A DNA stretch of 64,000 bases from Pseudomonas matsuisoli (GTDB lineage Bacteria; Pseudomonadota; Gammaproteobacteria; Pseudomonadales; Pseudomonadaceae): positions 124,001-188,000 of the forward strand of contig NZ_BMPO01000008.1 of assembly GCF_014647635.1 (NCBI RefSeq), written 5' to 3'. Position numbers and translations under genes: made by a program. How positions within the stretch are numbered: position 1 is the first letter of the stretch; every line of letters starts with the position of its first letter. This document shows positions 9,155-19,208 of this stretch, one piece after another. Below the pieces are notes generated by a model. The model was not told the DNA's origin. It was given only the letters and a program-made list of their open reading frames with translations, and made no database searches.

Positions 9155-10003
9155 TTACCCCAGGGCCTTTTTGTAGCGGCGTTCGATGATGCGGTTCCAA
9201 GTCAGCATCACCACCAGATTCAGTACCAGCAGCAGCACCGCTACGGTGGCGCCCAGGGGCCAGTTCAACTCGGCGAGGTACTGGTCGTAGATCAACGTGG
9301 CCACCATCTTCAGGCGGCGCCCGCCCAACAGGCCGGGAATCGCGAAGGAGCTGGCGGCCAACCCGAAGACGATGAGGCTGCCCGAAAGCACACCCGGCAG
9401 GATCTGCGGCAGAACCACCTTGCGCATGACGGTCGCCTGGCTCGCCCCCAGCGAAAGCGCGGCCTGCTCCGCGAGTGGGTCAAGCCGCTGCAGCGACGTC
9501 CAGACCGGGATCACCATGAACGGCAGCATCACGTGGACCAGCGCGATCACCACGGCGAACGGCGTATAGAGCAGCTTTACAGGATTGCCACCCAGCGCCT
9601 GGATCGCCTGGTTTACCAGGCCGTCAGCGCCCAGCAGCAGACTCCAGCCGAATGCGCGTACCACGACGGAAATGAGCAGCGGAGTCAGGATCAGAATGAG
9701 GAAGACCGATCGCCATGGCGCCTTCATGCGACTTAGGATGTACGCCTCGGGTACGCCGATCAGCACACAGAGCAAGGTCGTCAGCGCACTGATCCACAGC
9801 GTCCGGAAGAACACTTCGTAGAAGTAGGAATCGCCGAAGACCTCGGCGTAGTGGTCCAGCGTGTAGGCGTCGGCATCGACACCGGTGTTGTAGTCGAACA
9901 CGTTGAACGACAGCACCAGCGTCAGCCCCAGCGGCAGTATGAGCAGGCCGGCGAACAACGCGAACGCGGGCCCGGTCAGCAGGTAGCCCCGCAAGGCCTT
10001 CAT
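9155..10003 (-). CDS. ABC transporter permease, PotB-like
   Basis: Inner-membrane permease of 282 residues, first of the pair. It has an N-terminal membrane segment, a periplasmic loop and a C-terminal permease core with the EAA loop EQAALSLGASQATVMRKV. The start codon overlaps the stop of the ATP-binding subunit by 4 bases. Family context points to uptake of a small cationic or N-substituted amino compound. Confidence 0.9.
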   Translation of the reverse strand: MKALRGYLLTGPAFALFAGLLILPLGLTLVLSFNVFDYNTGVDADAYTLDHYAEVFGDSYFYEVFFRTLWISALTTLLCVLIGVPEAYILSRMKAPWRSVFLILILTPLLISVVVRAFGWSLLLGADGLVNQAIQALGGNPVKLLYTPFAVVIALVHVMLPFMVIPVWTSLQRLDPLAEQAALSLGASQATVMRKVVLPQILPGVLSGSLIVFGLAASSFAIPGLLGGRRLKMVATLIYDQYLAELNWPLGATVAVLLLVLNLVVMLTWNRIIERRYKKALG

Positions 10004-11022
10004 GCGCGTACATCCTCTTCAAGAGGCCGCAGCAGCTCGGTCGACCAGACAAGCCCGACCCGTGTGCCGTCTTCAAGTGGAAGCGAACCTTCGTTAGGCC
10101 TGACGACCGTCAGCTCACCCAGCGGCGTTTCAACGCGATACAACCACTGGCTGCCAAGAAAGAACCGTGTACGGATCTCGCCGTCCAACAGCCCTTGGCC
10201 CACCTCGGTCAGGCGAATCTTCTCGGGGCGCAGACTGAGTTGGAAGTCGCCCTCGCCCACCTTGCAGACTTCTTGTTGACCGGCTGAACCCGCGCGCCCA
10301 CCCACCAGATTCGCCTTGCCGACGAAGTCGGAGATGAAGCGTGTACGGGGGTGTTCATAGAGACGGTAAGGCGCGTCGATCTGGGTAATACGCCCGGCTT
10401 CCATGACCACGACGCGATCGCTGATGGAAAGTGCTTCGGATTGGTCATGGGTGACCATCAGCGTGGTGATGCCCACTTCACGCTGGATGCGGCGGATCTC
10501 GTACTGCATCTCCTCGCGCAGGTTTGCGTCGAGGTTGGACAGGGGCTCGTCCAGCAACAAAACCGGCGGTGTGATGACCAACGCGCGCGCCAGTGCCACA
10601 CGCTGACGCTGACCACCTGACAACTCACGTGGATAACGCTCGGCATGAGCGTCGAGGCGAACCAGCGAAAGCGCTTTCCTGACGCGCTCATCCCGCTCGG
10701 ACTTGGCCACCTTGCGCATCAAGAGGCCGAAGGCAACGTTATCCGCAACGGTCATGTGCGGGAACAGCGCATAGCTCTGGAAAACGACGCCCAGCCCGCG
10801 CGAGCTTGGTTTGGCGTGGGTGACGTCGCGTCCATCGAGAACGATCCGTCCCTCGGTGACGTCGACGAATCCCGCGATCATCTGCAACGTGGTGGTCTTG
10901 CCACACCCTGAGGGACCCAGCAGGGAAACGAATTCGCCTTTCTCGATCGTGAGGTTCGTATCGGCCACAGCGGCGACATCCGCGTAGCGCTTGGTCAACC
11001 CTTCCAGGGACAGGAAAGCCAT
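10000..11022 (-). CDS. ABC transporter ATP-binding protein, PotA-like
   Basis: Cytoplasmic ATPase of the importer (340 residues). Walker A GPSGCGKTT is at 36-44, the signature LSGGQ at 134-138 and Walker B LLLDEP at 155-160, followed by the switch-His region LMVTHDQSEA. The last 90 or so residues form a TOBE domain as in PotA. It is the first gene of the minus-strand operon. Its promoter must lie in the 228-base region shared with the divergent IclR gene. Confidence 0.93.
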   Translation of the reverse strand: MAFLSLEGLTKRYADVAAVADTNLTIEKGEFVSLLGPSGCGKTTTLQMIAGFVDVTEGRIVLDGRDVTHAKPSSRGLGVVFQSYALFPHMTVADNVAFGLLMRKVAKSERDERVRKALSLVRLDAHAERYPRELSGGQRQRVALARALVITPPVLLLDEPLSNLDANLREEMQYEIRRIQREVGITTLMVTHDQSEALSISDRVVVMEAGRITQIDAPYRLYEHPRTRFISDFVGKANLVGGRAGSAGQQEVCKVGEGDFQLSLRPEKIRLTEVGQGLLDGEIRTRFFLGSQWLYRVETPLGELTVVRPNEGSLPLEDGTRVGLVWSTELLRPLEEDVRA

Positions 11023-11250
11023 TCTGAATCTACCTCCTCACATCAGGCGTACCAAGGGCACGACGGTTCTGGGCAGATTCGAAGGGCGAAAGCCGAATGA
11101 CTTTTATGGTTGGTACAGCAAGAAAACGGTGGGCTTTGTTATTCGAATGACCCGATGGACGCAGAGTAGGCCGCGATTTAGGATGGACTCAACACGATAT
11201 TCCATATATCGAAGGTTATTTCTTATTTATTCCGTTTAGTGAAATTACTA
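11023..11250. promoter_or_regulatory. Divergent promoter region between the ABC/oxidase operon and iclR
   Basis: Shared upstream region of the two transcripts. It is A+T richer near the iclR start. Visible symmetry includes CGATAT-N5-ATATCG at 11195-11211, a widely spaced pair GTACCAA (11049-11055) and TTGGTAC (11110-11116), and ATTCGAAT near 11140. No promoter hexamers are assigned. Confidence 0.5.
11195..11211. promoter_or_regulatory. Candidate IclR-family operator
   Basis: Inverted repeat CGATAT (11195-11200), 5-base spacer, ATATCG (11206-11211), 39 bases before the iclR ATG. Size and position fit an autoregulatory operator of an IclR protein; assignment is inference. Confidence 0.4.
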
Positions 11251-12084
11251 ATGGTTGATTCTGAAAATAATTCCACTGATAAGAATTCTTCGACAGGATC
11301 GGTCTCAAGAACCTTTCTGATCATGCGTGCGCTCTCTGATACGACGGATGGCGAAAAGGTGTCGCGCCTGGCTGAGCGGGTCGGCCTGTCTCAACCCACG
11401 GTGCACCGACTCCTACAGCAACTGGTGGATGAGGGCATGGTCGAGCAGGACGGTCGCAGCAAACGCTATCGATTGAGCCTCGAGCTGTTCGCGCTGGCAG
11501 CCAAGGCCGGCAACATCACCAACCTGCGCGACTTGGTGCGCCCGACGCTGCTGCGCCTCTCAGCATCGATCAACGACTCCCTGTTCCTGCTGGCACGTAG
11601 CGGATTCGATGCGATCTGCCTGGATCGAAGCGAAGGCCCCTTCCCGATTCGAACCTTTACAGGAGATATCGGGGGGCGCGTCGCGCTGGGGATCGGCCAA
11701 GGCAGCTTCGCGATTCTGGCCTTCCTGCCAGAGGAGGAACGTGAAGCGGTGATCCGCTACAACCTGCCTCGGCTACAGGAGATGCATCTCTATGACGAAG
11801 TGATGCTGCGCGCCGAGATCGAGCGCGTGCGGGCCCAGGGTTTCGCGAACCGTAATACGGGGTTGCTTCAAGGAATGGCGGGGGTAGCAGTGCCCATTCT
11901 GGATCGCAACGGGCATTCAGTTGCGGCATTGAGCGTGGCAACCATCAGCGACCGCCTGGGGCCAGACCGGATGCCGACGGTGATCGAGCTGCTCAAGCGG
12001 GAGGCGAACGCGATTACGCCACGGATCAATCCGTTCGATCCGCTGCTGCGCAGGCCGTCGCGTATTTTTGGGGGCGGGGAATAA
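11251..12084 (+). CDS. IclR-family transcriptional regulator
   Basis: A 277-residue regulator. The N-terminal winged helix-turn-helix is seen in KVSRLAERVGLSQPTVHRLL (about residues 30-50), and the C-terminal IclR effector domain follows (VALGIGQGSFAILAF, GVAVPILDRNG). IclR proteins usually sense a small catabolic metabolite and control an adjacent operon. This gene diverges from the ABC/oxidase operon, so it probably senses the transported compound or its oxidation product. An in-frame GTG at 11239 would add four residues; neither start has a good ribosome binding site. Confidence 0.88.
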   Translation: MVDSENNSTDKNSSTGSVSRTFLIMRALSDTTDGEKVSRLAERVGLSQPTVHRLLQQLVDEGMVEQDGRSKRYRLSLELFALAAKAGNITNLRDLVRPTLLRLSASINDSLFLLARSGFDAICLDRSEGPFPIRTFTGDIGGRVALGIGQGSFAILAFLPEEEREAVIRYNLPRLQEMHLYDEVMLRAEIERVRAQGFANRNTGLLQGMAGVAVPILDRNGHSVAALSVATISDRLGPDRMPTVIELLKREANAITPRINPFDPLLRRPSRIFGGGE

Positions 12085-12115
12085 CAAATCGTTTGTCGTG
12101 CAAATGACGCTTCCT

Positions 12116-12216
12116 GTAGGAGCCCACCGGGCTGCGATCAGCTTGTGGGCGTCCGGATCTAGTCGACGACTCTGTGCCGGCTGAATTGGCGTGATCGCCC
12201 ACAAGTGGGCTCCTAC
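12116..12216. repeat. REPIN-like paired REP element A
   Basis: Two inverted REP arms about 101 bp end to end. The right arm is ATCGCCCACAAGTGGGCTCC plus TAC. The left arm begins GTAGGAGCCCAC and ends CTTGTGGGCG, but carries about 14 extra bases (CGGGCTGCGATCAG) in the centre. Similar elements lie at 31926, 51170 and 58065. Confidence 0.75.
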
Positions 12217-12248
12217 AAAAAAAACCGGCGCCGTTTGAAGACGGCGCC
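12217..12248 (-). terminator. Rho-independent terminator of tkt
   Basis: Stem GGCGCCGT (12227-12234) with ACGGCGCC (12241-12248), 6-base loop. On the minus strand eight T residues follow two G. It begins 10 bases past the tkt stop and abuts REPIN A. Confidence 0.92.
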
Positions 12249-12257
12249 TTACGACAA

Positions 12258-14255
12258 TCAGTCCTCCAGCAACTCCTCAGCCACCGAGAGAATGTTCTCC
12301 ACGGTAAAGCCGAAATGCTCGAACAACTGTCCAGCAGGCGCCGACTCACCGTAAGTGGTCATGCCAATCACGCGGCCTTCGAGGCCGACGTACTTGTACC
12401 AGAAGTCCGCATGGCCGGCCTCGATGGCGATACGAGCGGAGACTTCCACCGGTAGAACCTTCTGCTTGTACGCGGCATCCTGCTGATCGAAGACGCTGGT
12501 GGATGGCATGGAGACCACGCGGACGTTCACACCCTTCGCGATCAGCTGGTCGTATGCCTGCATCGCCAGGCCAACTTCGGAACCGGTCGAAATCAAGATC
12601 AGCTCCGGCTCGCCGATGCAGTCTTTCAGGATATAGCCGCCGTGCGCGATCGCCGACTCGGTTTCGTGGTCACGCAGGTTGTGCGGAAGGTTCTGGCGTG
12701 AGAAGACCAATGCACTCGGGCCGTCCTTGCGCTCGACCGCATACTTCCAGGCCACAGCGGCTTCGACCGCATCGGCCGGGCGCCAGGTGTCCAGGTTTGG
12801 CGTGTAACGCAGGCTGGCAAGTTGCTCGACAGGCTGGTGCGTCGGGCCGTCTTCACCCAGACCGATGGAGTCGTGGGTGTAGACGTGCAGAACGCGCAAC
12901 TTCATCAGCGCGGACATGCGCACGGCGTTACGGGCGTATTCCATGAACATCAGGAAGGTCGCGCCATAAGGAACGAGACCGCCGTGCAAGGCGATACCGT
13001 TCATCATGGCAGTCATGCCGAACTCGCGCACGCCGTAATACATGTAGTTGCCGGAGGCGTCTTCTTCAACGACCGGCTTGCAGCCTTTCCATAGGGTCAG
13101 GTTCGATCCGGCAAGGTCGGCCGAGCCGCCCAGCAGTTCAGGCAGGAGAGGGCCGAACGCGTTCAGGCAGTTCTGGCTCGCCTTGCGGCTGGCGATGGTT
13201 TCGCCCTTTTCAGCCACGGCGCGAATGAACTCGGAAGCCTTGGCGGAAAAATCATCCGGCAATTCGCCAGCCATGCGGCGGGTGAATTCAGCCGCGAGGC
13301 CCGGGTGATCCGCTTCATAGGCCGCAAAACGCTTGACCCATTCGTTCTCGGCCGCAGCCCCCTTGTCACGCGCGTCCCACTCGGCATAGATGTCTGCCGG
13401 AATTTCGAACGGACCGTGCGCCCAGTTCAGCTGCTTGCGCGTAGCCGTGACTTCGTCGTTGCCCAGCGCCGCGCCATGGCTTTCTTCCTTGCCCTGCTTG
13501 TTCGGCGAACCGTAGCCGATGATCGTCTTACAGCAGATCAGCGTCGGCTGTTCGCTCTTGCGAGCGGTGTCGATCGCCATGTGGATTTCGTCGGCGTCGT
13601 GGCCGTCGACGTTGCGGATCACCTGCCAACCATAGGATTCGAAGCGCGCTGGCGTATCGTCGGTGAACCAGCCGTGCACCTCACCATCGATGGAAATGCC
13701 GTTGTCGTCGTAGAAGGCAATGAGCTTGCCCAGGCCCAGCGTTCCGGCCAGCGAGCAGACTTCATGGCTAATGCCTTCCATCATGCAGCCATCACCCAGG
13801 AACACGTAGGTGAAGTGATCGACGATCGTATGGCCATCGCGATTGAATTGAGCAGCCATGACTTTTTCCGCGACCGCCATGCCGACCGCGTTGGCAATGC
13901 CCTGCCCTAACGGGCCCGTCGTGGTCTCAACGCCTGGTGCGTAACCGTATTCGGGATGGCCCGGGGTCTTGCTGTGCAGCTGCCGGAAATTCTTCAGGTC
14001 ATCGATGGACAGGTCATAACCTGTCAGGTGCAGGAGCGAATAGATCAGCATCGAACCATGGCCGTTCGACAGGACGAAACGGTCGCGGTCGAACCACTGT
14101 GGGTTGGTCGGGCTATGTTTCAGATAGTCGCGCCAGAGCACTTCCGCGATGTCGGCCATGCCCATGGGGGCGCCGGGGTGGCCGCTGTTGGCTTTCTGCA
14201 CAGCATCCATGCTGAGGGCGCGGATGGCATTGGCGCGTTCGCGACGGCTGGGCAT
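12258..14255 (-). CDS. tkt: Transketolase
   Basis: Thiamine diphosphate enzyme of the pentose phosphate pathway that moves two-carbon units between sugar phosphates and supplies erythrose 4-phosphate, the substrate of epd. The 665-residue protein has the N-terminal [10 protein letters not shown] segment, the ThDP/Mg motif GDGCMMEG near residue 155, the [15 protein letters not shown] region of the pyrimidine domain and a normal C-terminal domain. The start at 14255 ([18 protein letters not shown]) follows AGGAGAA; the in-frame extension to 14420 is not needed and has no family match. It diverges from the ArsR-methyltransferase/metK operon. Confidence 0.97.
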   Translation of the reverse strand: MPSRRERANAIRALSMDAVQKANSGHPGAPMGMADIAEVLWRDYLKHSPTNPQWFDRDRFVLSNGHGSMLIYSLLHLTGYDLSIDDLKNFRQLHSKTPGHPEYGYAPGVETTTGPLGQGIANAVGMAVAEKVMAAQFNRDGHTIVDHFTYVFLGDGCMMEGISHEVCSLAGTLGLGKLIAFYDDNGISIDGEVHGWFTDDTPARFESYGWQVIRNVDGHDADEIHMAIDTARKSEQPTLICCKTIIGYGSPNKQGKEESHGAALGNDEVTATRKQLNWAHGPFEIPADIYAEWDARDKGAAAENEWVKRFAAYEADHPGLAAEFTRRMAGELPDDFSAKASEFIRAVAEKGETIASRKASQNCLNAFGPLLPELLGGSADLAGSNLTLWKGCKPVVEEDASGNYMYYGVREFGMTAMMNGIALHGGLVPYGATFLMFMEYARNAVRMSALMKLRVLHVYTHDSIGLGEDGPTHQPVEQLASLRYTPNLDTWRPADAVEAAVAWKYAVERKDGPSALVFSRQNLPHNLRDHETESAIAHGGYILKDCIGEPELILISTGSEVGLAMQAYDQLIAKGVNVRVVSMPSTSVFDQQDAAYKQKVLPVEVSARIAIEAGHADFWYKYVGLEGRVIGMTTYGESAPAGQLFEHFGFTVENILSVAEELLED

Positions 14256-14384
14256 CGATGGTTCTCCTGCGGGGCATTGCGTCGAAAAAGGACGTGCATT
14301 TTCGCCCAGCCAGAGGTCGCTAGCAAATACTGAATTACCGGCGGTGCCACTATTGGATGGCATCGGGTCGAGATACACCAAAAC

Positions 14385-14408
14385 CAATATCAAAACTTTT
14401 TGATATTG
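14385..14408. promoter_or_regulatory. Perfect 24-bp palindrome, candidate ArsR-family operator
   Basis: CAATATCAAAA (14385-14395), a CT spacer, then TTTTGATATTG (14398-14408): 11 perfectly complementary bases on each side. It lies 42 bases before the ArsR-methyltransferase start and about 130 bases before tkt. Length, A+T richness and position fit an autoregulatory ArsR-family operator controlling the regulator and metK. Confidence 0.7.
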
Positions 14409-14449
14409 AGATTGCTCCAAGCACTATCGCCGACTAGACTTCGCTCCCT

Positions 14450-15448
14450 ATGAACATGCGCGTTTCGGTTGCTCCCGACGATACCTGCGAGTTGCTTGCC
14501 GCCGTCTGCAAAGCCGCCGGTGATGCGTTGCGCCTGCGCGTGCTTCGGGTGTTGGCGCATGACTCCTTCGGCGTCCTGGAGCTCGCCCAGATCTTCGCGA
14601 TCGGGCAGTCGGGCATGAGTCATCACTTAAAAGTGCTGGCCCAAGCGGGCCTCGTCGCGACACGGCGCGAAGGCAATGCGATCTTCTACCGTCGTGCGCT
14701 ACCGCAACCCGATCGAACGGGTGGAGCGTTGCATATCGCCCTGCTCGACGAAGTCGATAGGCTCGAGTTGCCAGCGCCCGTGCAAGACGGCGTATGCCGT
14801 GTCCATGAACAGCGTGCCGCCGCCAGCCATGAGTTCTTCGTCCGGATGGCCGAGAAATTCCAGGCACAGCAGGATCTCATCGCAGGATTGCCGCAGTACG
14901 GCGATAGCGTCCTGGCGCTGCTGGACACCCTATCGTGGCCGGAAAAGGCTACGGCGCTGGAGATTGGCCCTGGCGACGGCTCGTTTCTTCCGGAGCTGGC
15001 AAGGCGCTTTCGCCACGTAACGGCCGTCGACAACAACCCTGCCATGCTGGAACAAGCGAACCAGCGCTGCGTTGAACATCAGCTGCAAAACGTGACACTT
15101 AAGCTGGCAGACGCGCTTGCGGAAAGCGAAGCTGCCGCGGACTGCGTGATCGTGAATATGGTGCTGCACCACTTCGAGCAACCCGAAACCGCGATCGGGC
15201 GACTGGCGCGCCTGGTCAATCCAGGTGGCGGCCTCTTGCTGACTGAGTTATGCAACCATGACCAGAAATGGGCCAGGGAGGCCTGCGGCGATCTCTGGCT
15301 TGGGTTCGAACAGGACGACCTGGCCCGCTGGGCCGAAGCCGCCGGCCTCCTCTCTGGGGAGAGCCTTTACATTGGTTTACGCAACGGTTTTCAGATCCAG
15401 GTACGGCATTTTGCCAAGCCGGTAGAAGACCGCCTCACCCACCGGTAA
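14450..15448 (+). CDS. ArsR-family regulator fused to a SAM-dependent methyltransferase domain
   Basis: A 332-residue fusion. Residues about 15-85 are an ArsR winged helix (ELAQIFAIGQSGMSHHLKVL); residues about 150-320 are a class I methyltransferase with motif I ALEIGPGDGSFLPELA (EIGPGDG at 171-177) and VNMVLHHF. The same fusion precedes metK in other Pseudomonas. ArsR-type regulators of the SAM cycle that sense S-adenosylhomocysteine or SAM are known in Proteobacteria, so the methyltransferase fold may be the SAM/SAH sensor rather than an enzyme; that is inference. There is no Cys-rich metal site of the arsenic type. The metK start follows 14 bases after the stop. Confidence 0.88.
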   Translation: MNMRVSVAPDDTCELLAAVCKAAGDALRLRVLRVLAHDSFGVLELAQIFAIGQSGMSHHLKVLAQAGLVATRREGNAIFYRRALPQPDRTGGALHIALLDEVDRLELPAPVQDGVCRVHEQRAAASHEFFVRMAEKFQAQQDLIAGLPQYGDSVLALLDTLSWPEKATALEIGPGDGSFLPELARRFRHVTAVDNNPAMLEQANQRCVEHQLQNVTLKLADALAESEAAADCVIVNMVLHHFEQPETAIGRLARLVNPGGGLLLTELCNHDQKWAREACGDLWLGFEQDDLARWAEAAGLLSGESLYIGLRNGFQIQVRHFAKPVEDRLTHR

Positions 15449-15462
15449 TTAGGAACCGATAG

Positions 15463-16653
15463 ATGAGCGAATATTCCCTGTTTACGTCCGAGTCCGTTTC
15501 CGAGGGGCATCCAGACAAGATTGCCGATCAGATCTCCGACGCCGTGCTCGATGCCATCATCACTCAGGACAAGCATGCCCGCGTCGCCGTGGAAACATTG
15601 GTCAAGACGGGTGTGGCGATCATCGCCGGTGAAGTCACCACCAGCGCCTGGGTCGACCTCGAGCAAATCGTCCGCGATGTGATCTGCGATATCGGCTACA
15701 CGAGCTCCGACGTCGGCTTCGACGGTGCGACATGCGGCGTGATGAACATCATCGGCAAGCAATCTCCGGACATCAACCAGGGCGTCGATCGTGCCAAGCC
15801 GGAAGACCAGGGCGCCGGCGACCAAGGGCTGATGTTCGGCTACGCGAGCAATGAAACCGACGTGCTCATGCCCGCGCCGATTCGCTTCTCGCATGCGCTG
15901 GTCGAGCGCCAGGCGGAAGCCCGCAAATCCGGCCTCCTCCCATGGCTGCGCCCGGATGCCAAATCCCAGGTTACCTGCCGTTACGACGGCGGGAAGGTCG
16001 TCGGTATCGACGCCATCGTGCTTTCGACCCAGCACAACCCGGAAGTGAAAAACAGCGACCTGCGCGAAGCGATCATGGAATTGATCGTCAAGCACGTGAT
16101 CCCGGCGGATCTCTTGCACAAGGACACCCAGTTCCACATCAACCCGACGGGTCAATTCATCATTGGCGGCCCGGTGGGCGACTGCGGCTTGACCGGTCGC
16201 AAGATCATCGTCGACAGCTACGGCGGCATGGCCCGACATGGCGGTGGCGCATTCTCCGGCAAGGACCCGTCCAAGGTCGACCGCTCCGCCGCCTACGCGG
16301 GTCGCTACGTGGCGAAAAACATCGTAGCTGCGGGCCTTGCGGACCGCTGCGAAATCCAGGTGTCCTACGCCATCGGTGTCGCGCAACCGACCTCGATCTC
16401 CATCAATACCTTCGGCACGGGCAAGGTGGGTGACGAGCGCATCGTGCAACTTGTCCGCGAGCACTTCGACCTTCGTCCGTACGCCATCACTACGATGCTC
16501 GATTTGCTCCATCCGATGTACCGCGCCACTGCGGCCTATGGCCATTTCGGCCGCGAGCCAGGGCAACTGACCGTTGGCGATGACTCCTTCACCACGTTCA
16601 CCTGGGAACGTACCGATAAGGCCGAAGCCTTGCGTAACGCGGCAGGGATCTAA
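15463..16653 (+). CDS. metK: S-adenosylmethionine synthetase
   Basis: Makes S-adenosylmethionine from methionine and ATP. The 396-residue protein has [14 protein letters not shown] at 13-26, the [16 protein letters not shown] phosphate-binding loop, and the normal three-repeat length. It is cotranscribed with the ArsR-methyltransferase gene and is probably controlled by the palindrome at 14385. A stem-loop follows its stop codon. Confidence 0.98.
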   Translation: MSEYSLFTSESVSEGHPDKIADQISDAVLDAIITQDKHARVAVETLVKTGVAIIAGEVTTSAWVDLEQIVRDVICDIGYTSSDVGFDGATCGVMNIIGKQSPDINQGVDRAKPEDQGAGDQGLMFGYASNETDVLMPAPIRFSHALVERQAEARKSGLLPWLRPDAKSQVTCRYDGGKVVGIDAIVLSTQHNPEVKNSDLREAIMELIVKHVIPADLLHKDTQFHINPTGQFIIGGPVGDCGLTGRKIIVDSYGGMARHGGGAFSGKDPSKVDRSAAYAGRYVAKNIVAAGLADRCEIQVSYAIGVAQPTSISINTFGTGKVGDERIVQLVREHFDLRPYAITTMLDLLHPMYRATAAYGHFGREPGQLTVGDDSFTTFTWERTDKAEALRNAAGI

Positions 16654-18465
<1,812 letters not shown>

Positions 18466-18516
18466 ATGCAGTGGGCGTCTCGTACACGAGGGAAAGAAAT
18501 CTGCGGCGATATCTCG

Positions 18517-18900
18517 CTACAGTTGGTCCTTGATATAGGTAATTTCGGTCTTGCCATGCGCAACCGGCGTACCGTTCTCGCCCATGTTCACGAACACCAT
18601 CTTGTCGATGGTCAGAATGCTTTTGCGCGTGATCTTGTTGCGCACCTCACAACGCATGGTGAGAGAAGTACGCCCAAATTCGGTTGCCGTGATGCCGAGC
18701 TCGATGATGTCTCCCTGACGTGCCGAACTGACAAAGTTGATCTCAGAGATCAATTTGGTCACGACACTCTGGCTGCCGAGCTGGACGATGGCATAGATAG
18801 CTGCCTCCTCGTCGATCCACTTCAACAGACTTCCACCGAACAGCGTGCCGTTCGGATTGAGGTCTTCAGGCTTTACCCATTTGCGTGTGTGGAAATTCAT
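18517..18900 (-). CDS. Acyl-CoA thioesterase, hotdog fold
   Basis: A 127-residue hotdog-fold thioesterase of the YciA/acyl-CoA hydrolase type. The conserved NPNGTLFGGSLLKWIDE segment near residue 15 contains the catalytic region, followed by the core strand FVSSARQGDIIE. The start at 18900 follows GGGAGAA; the frame is open upstream but that part has no match. It is convergent with ligB and diverges from the ahcY leader. Substrate chain length is unknown. Confidence 0.82.
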   Translation of the reverse strand: MNFHTRKWVKPEDLNPNGTLFGGSLLKWIDEEAAIYAIVQLGSQSVVTKLISEINFVSSARQGDIIELGITATEFGRTSLTMRCEVRNKITRKSILTIDKMVFVNMGENGTPVAHGKTEITYIKDQL

Positions 18901-19208
18901 AAATTCTCCCTGTTCTGTTGTCTTGATCGTTGCGTTCGTCACGGATGCTGCCGATGCACCGCTTGATTGTCGCGTCATTCGTCTTAATAGCGTCGATAGC
19001 CGGTCCGCGCGGTGACGGAATATCTTTGGTGACTCGTTGGACCAAGCTATACTTCGACCCGTTTCACATGGTCGGCACCGCCCGCCCATGCCCGCCACCC
19101 GAGCGAGGGGCGCTGCAGCAGGCCAATGACCTGTCAGGCTCGATCGGGGCGTTTTCCCAGAACGCATCAACGGCGCCCATTCGCACATAACGAATGGAGA
19201 CTCACCGC
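18901..19208 (+). other. ahcY leader and divergent promoter region
   Basis: This 308-base gap holds the promoters of the thioesterase and ahcY; no open gene is supported. Its 3' third is an S-adenosylhomocysteine riboswitch. Confidence 0.6.
19097..19179 (+). promoter_or_regulatory. S-adenosylhomocysteine (SAH) riboswitch
   Basis: The conserved SAH-riboswitch pieces occur in order: CCCGAG (P1 5' side), GAGGGGCGCTGCAGC, CAGGCTCG (P1 3' side), and AACGGCGCCC. The pseudoknot pairing GGGCGC (19108-19113) with GCGCCC (19173-19178) is perfect. An extra hairpin GCGTT/AACGC lies at 19149-19165. Known SAH riboswitches turn ahcY on when SAH accumulates. A second hairpin CATTCG/CGAATG (about 19178-19196) lies just before the GGAG ribosome binding site and could be the expression platform. 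Confidence 0.9.
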
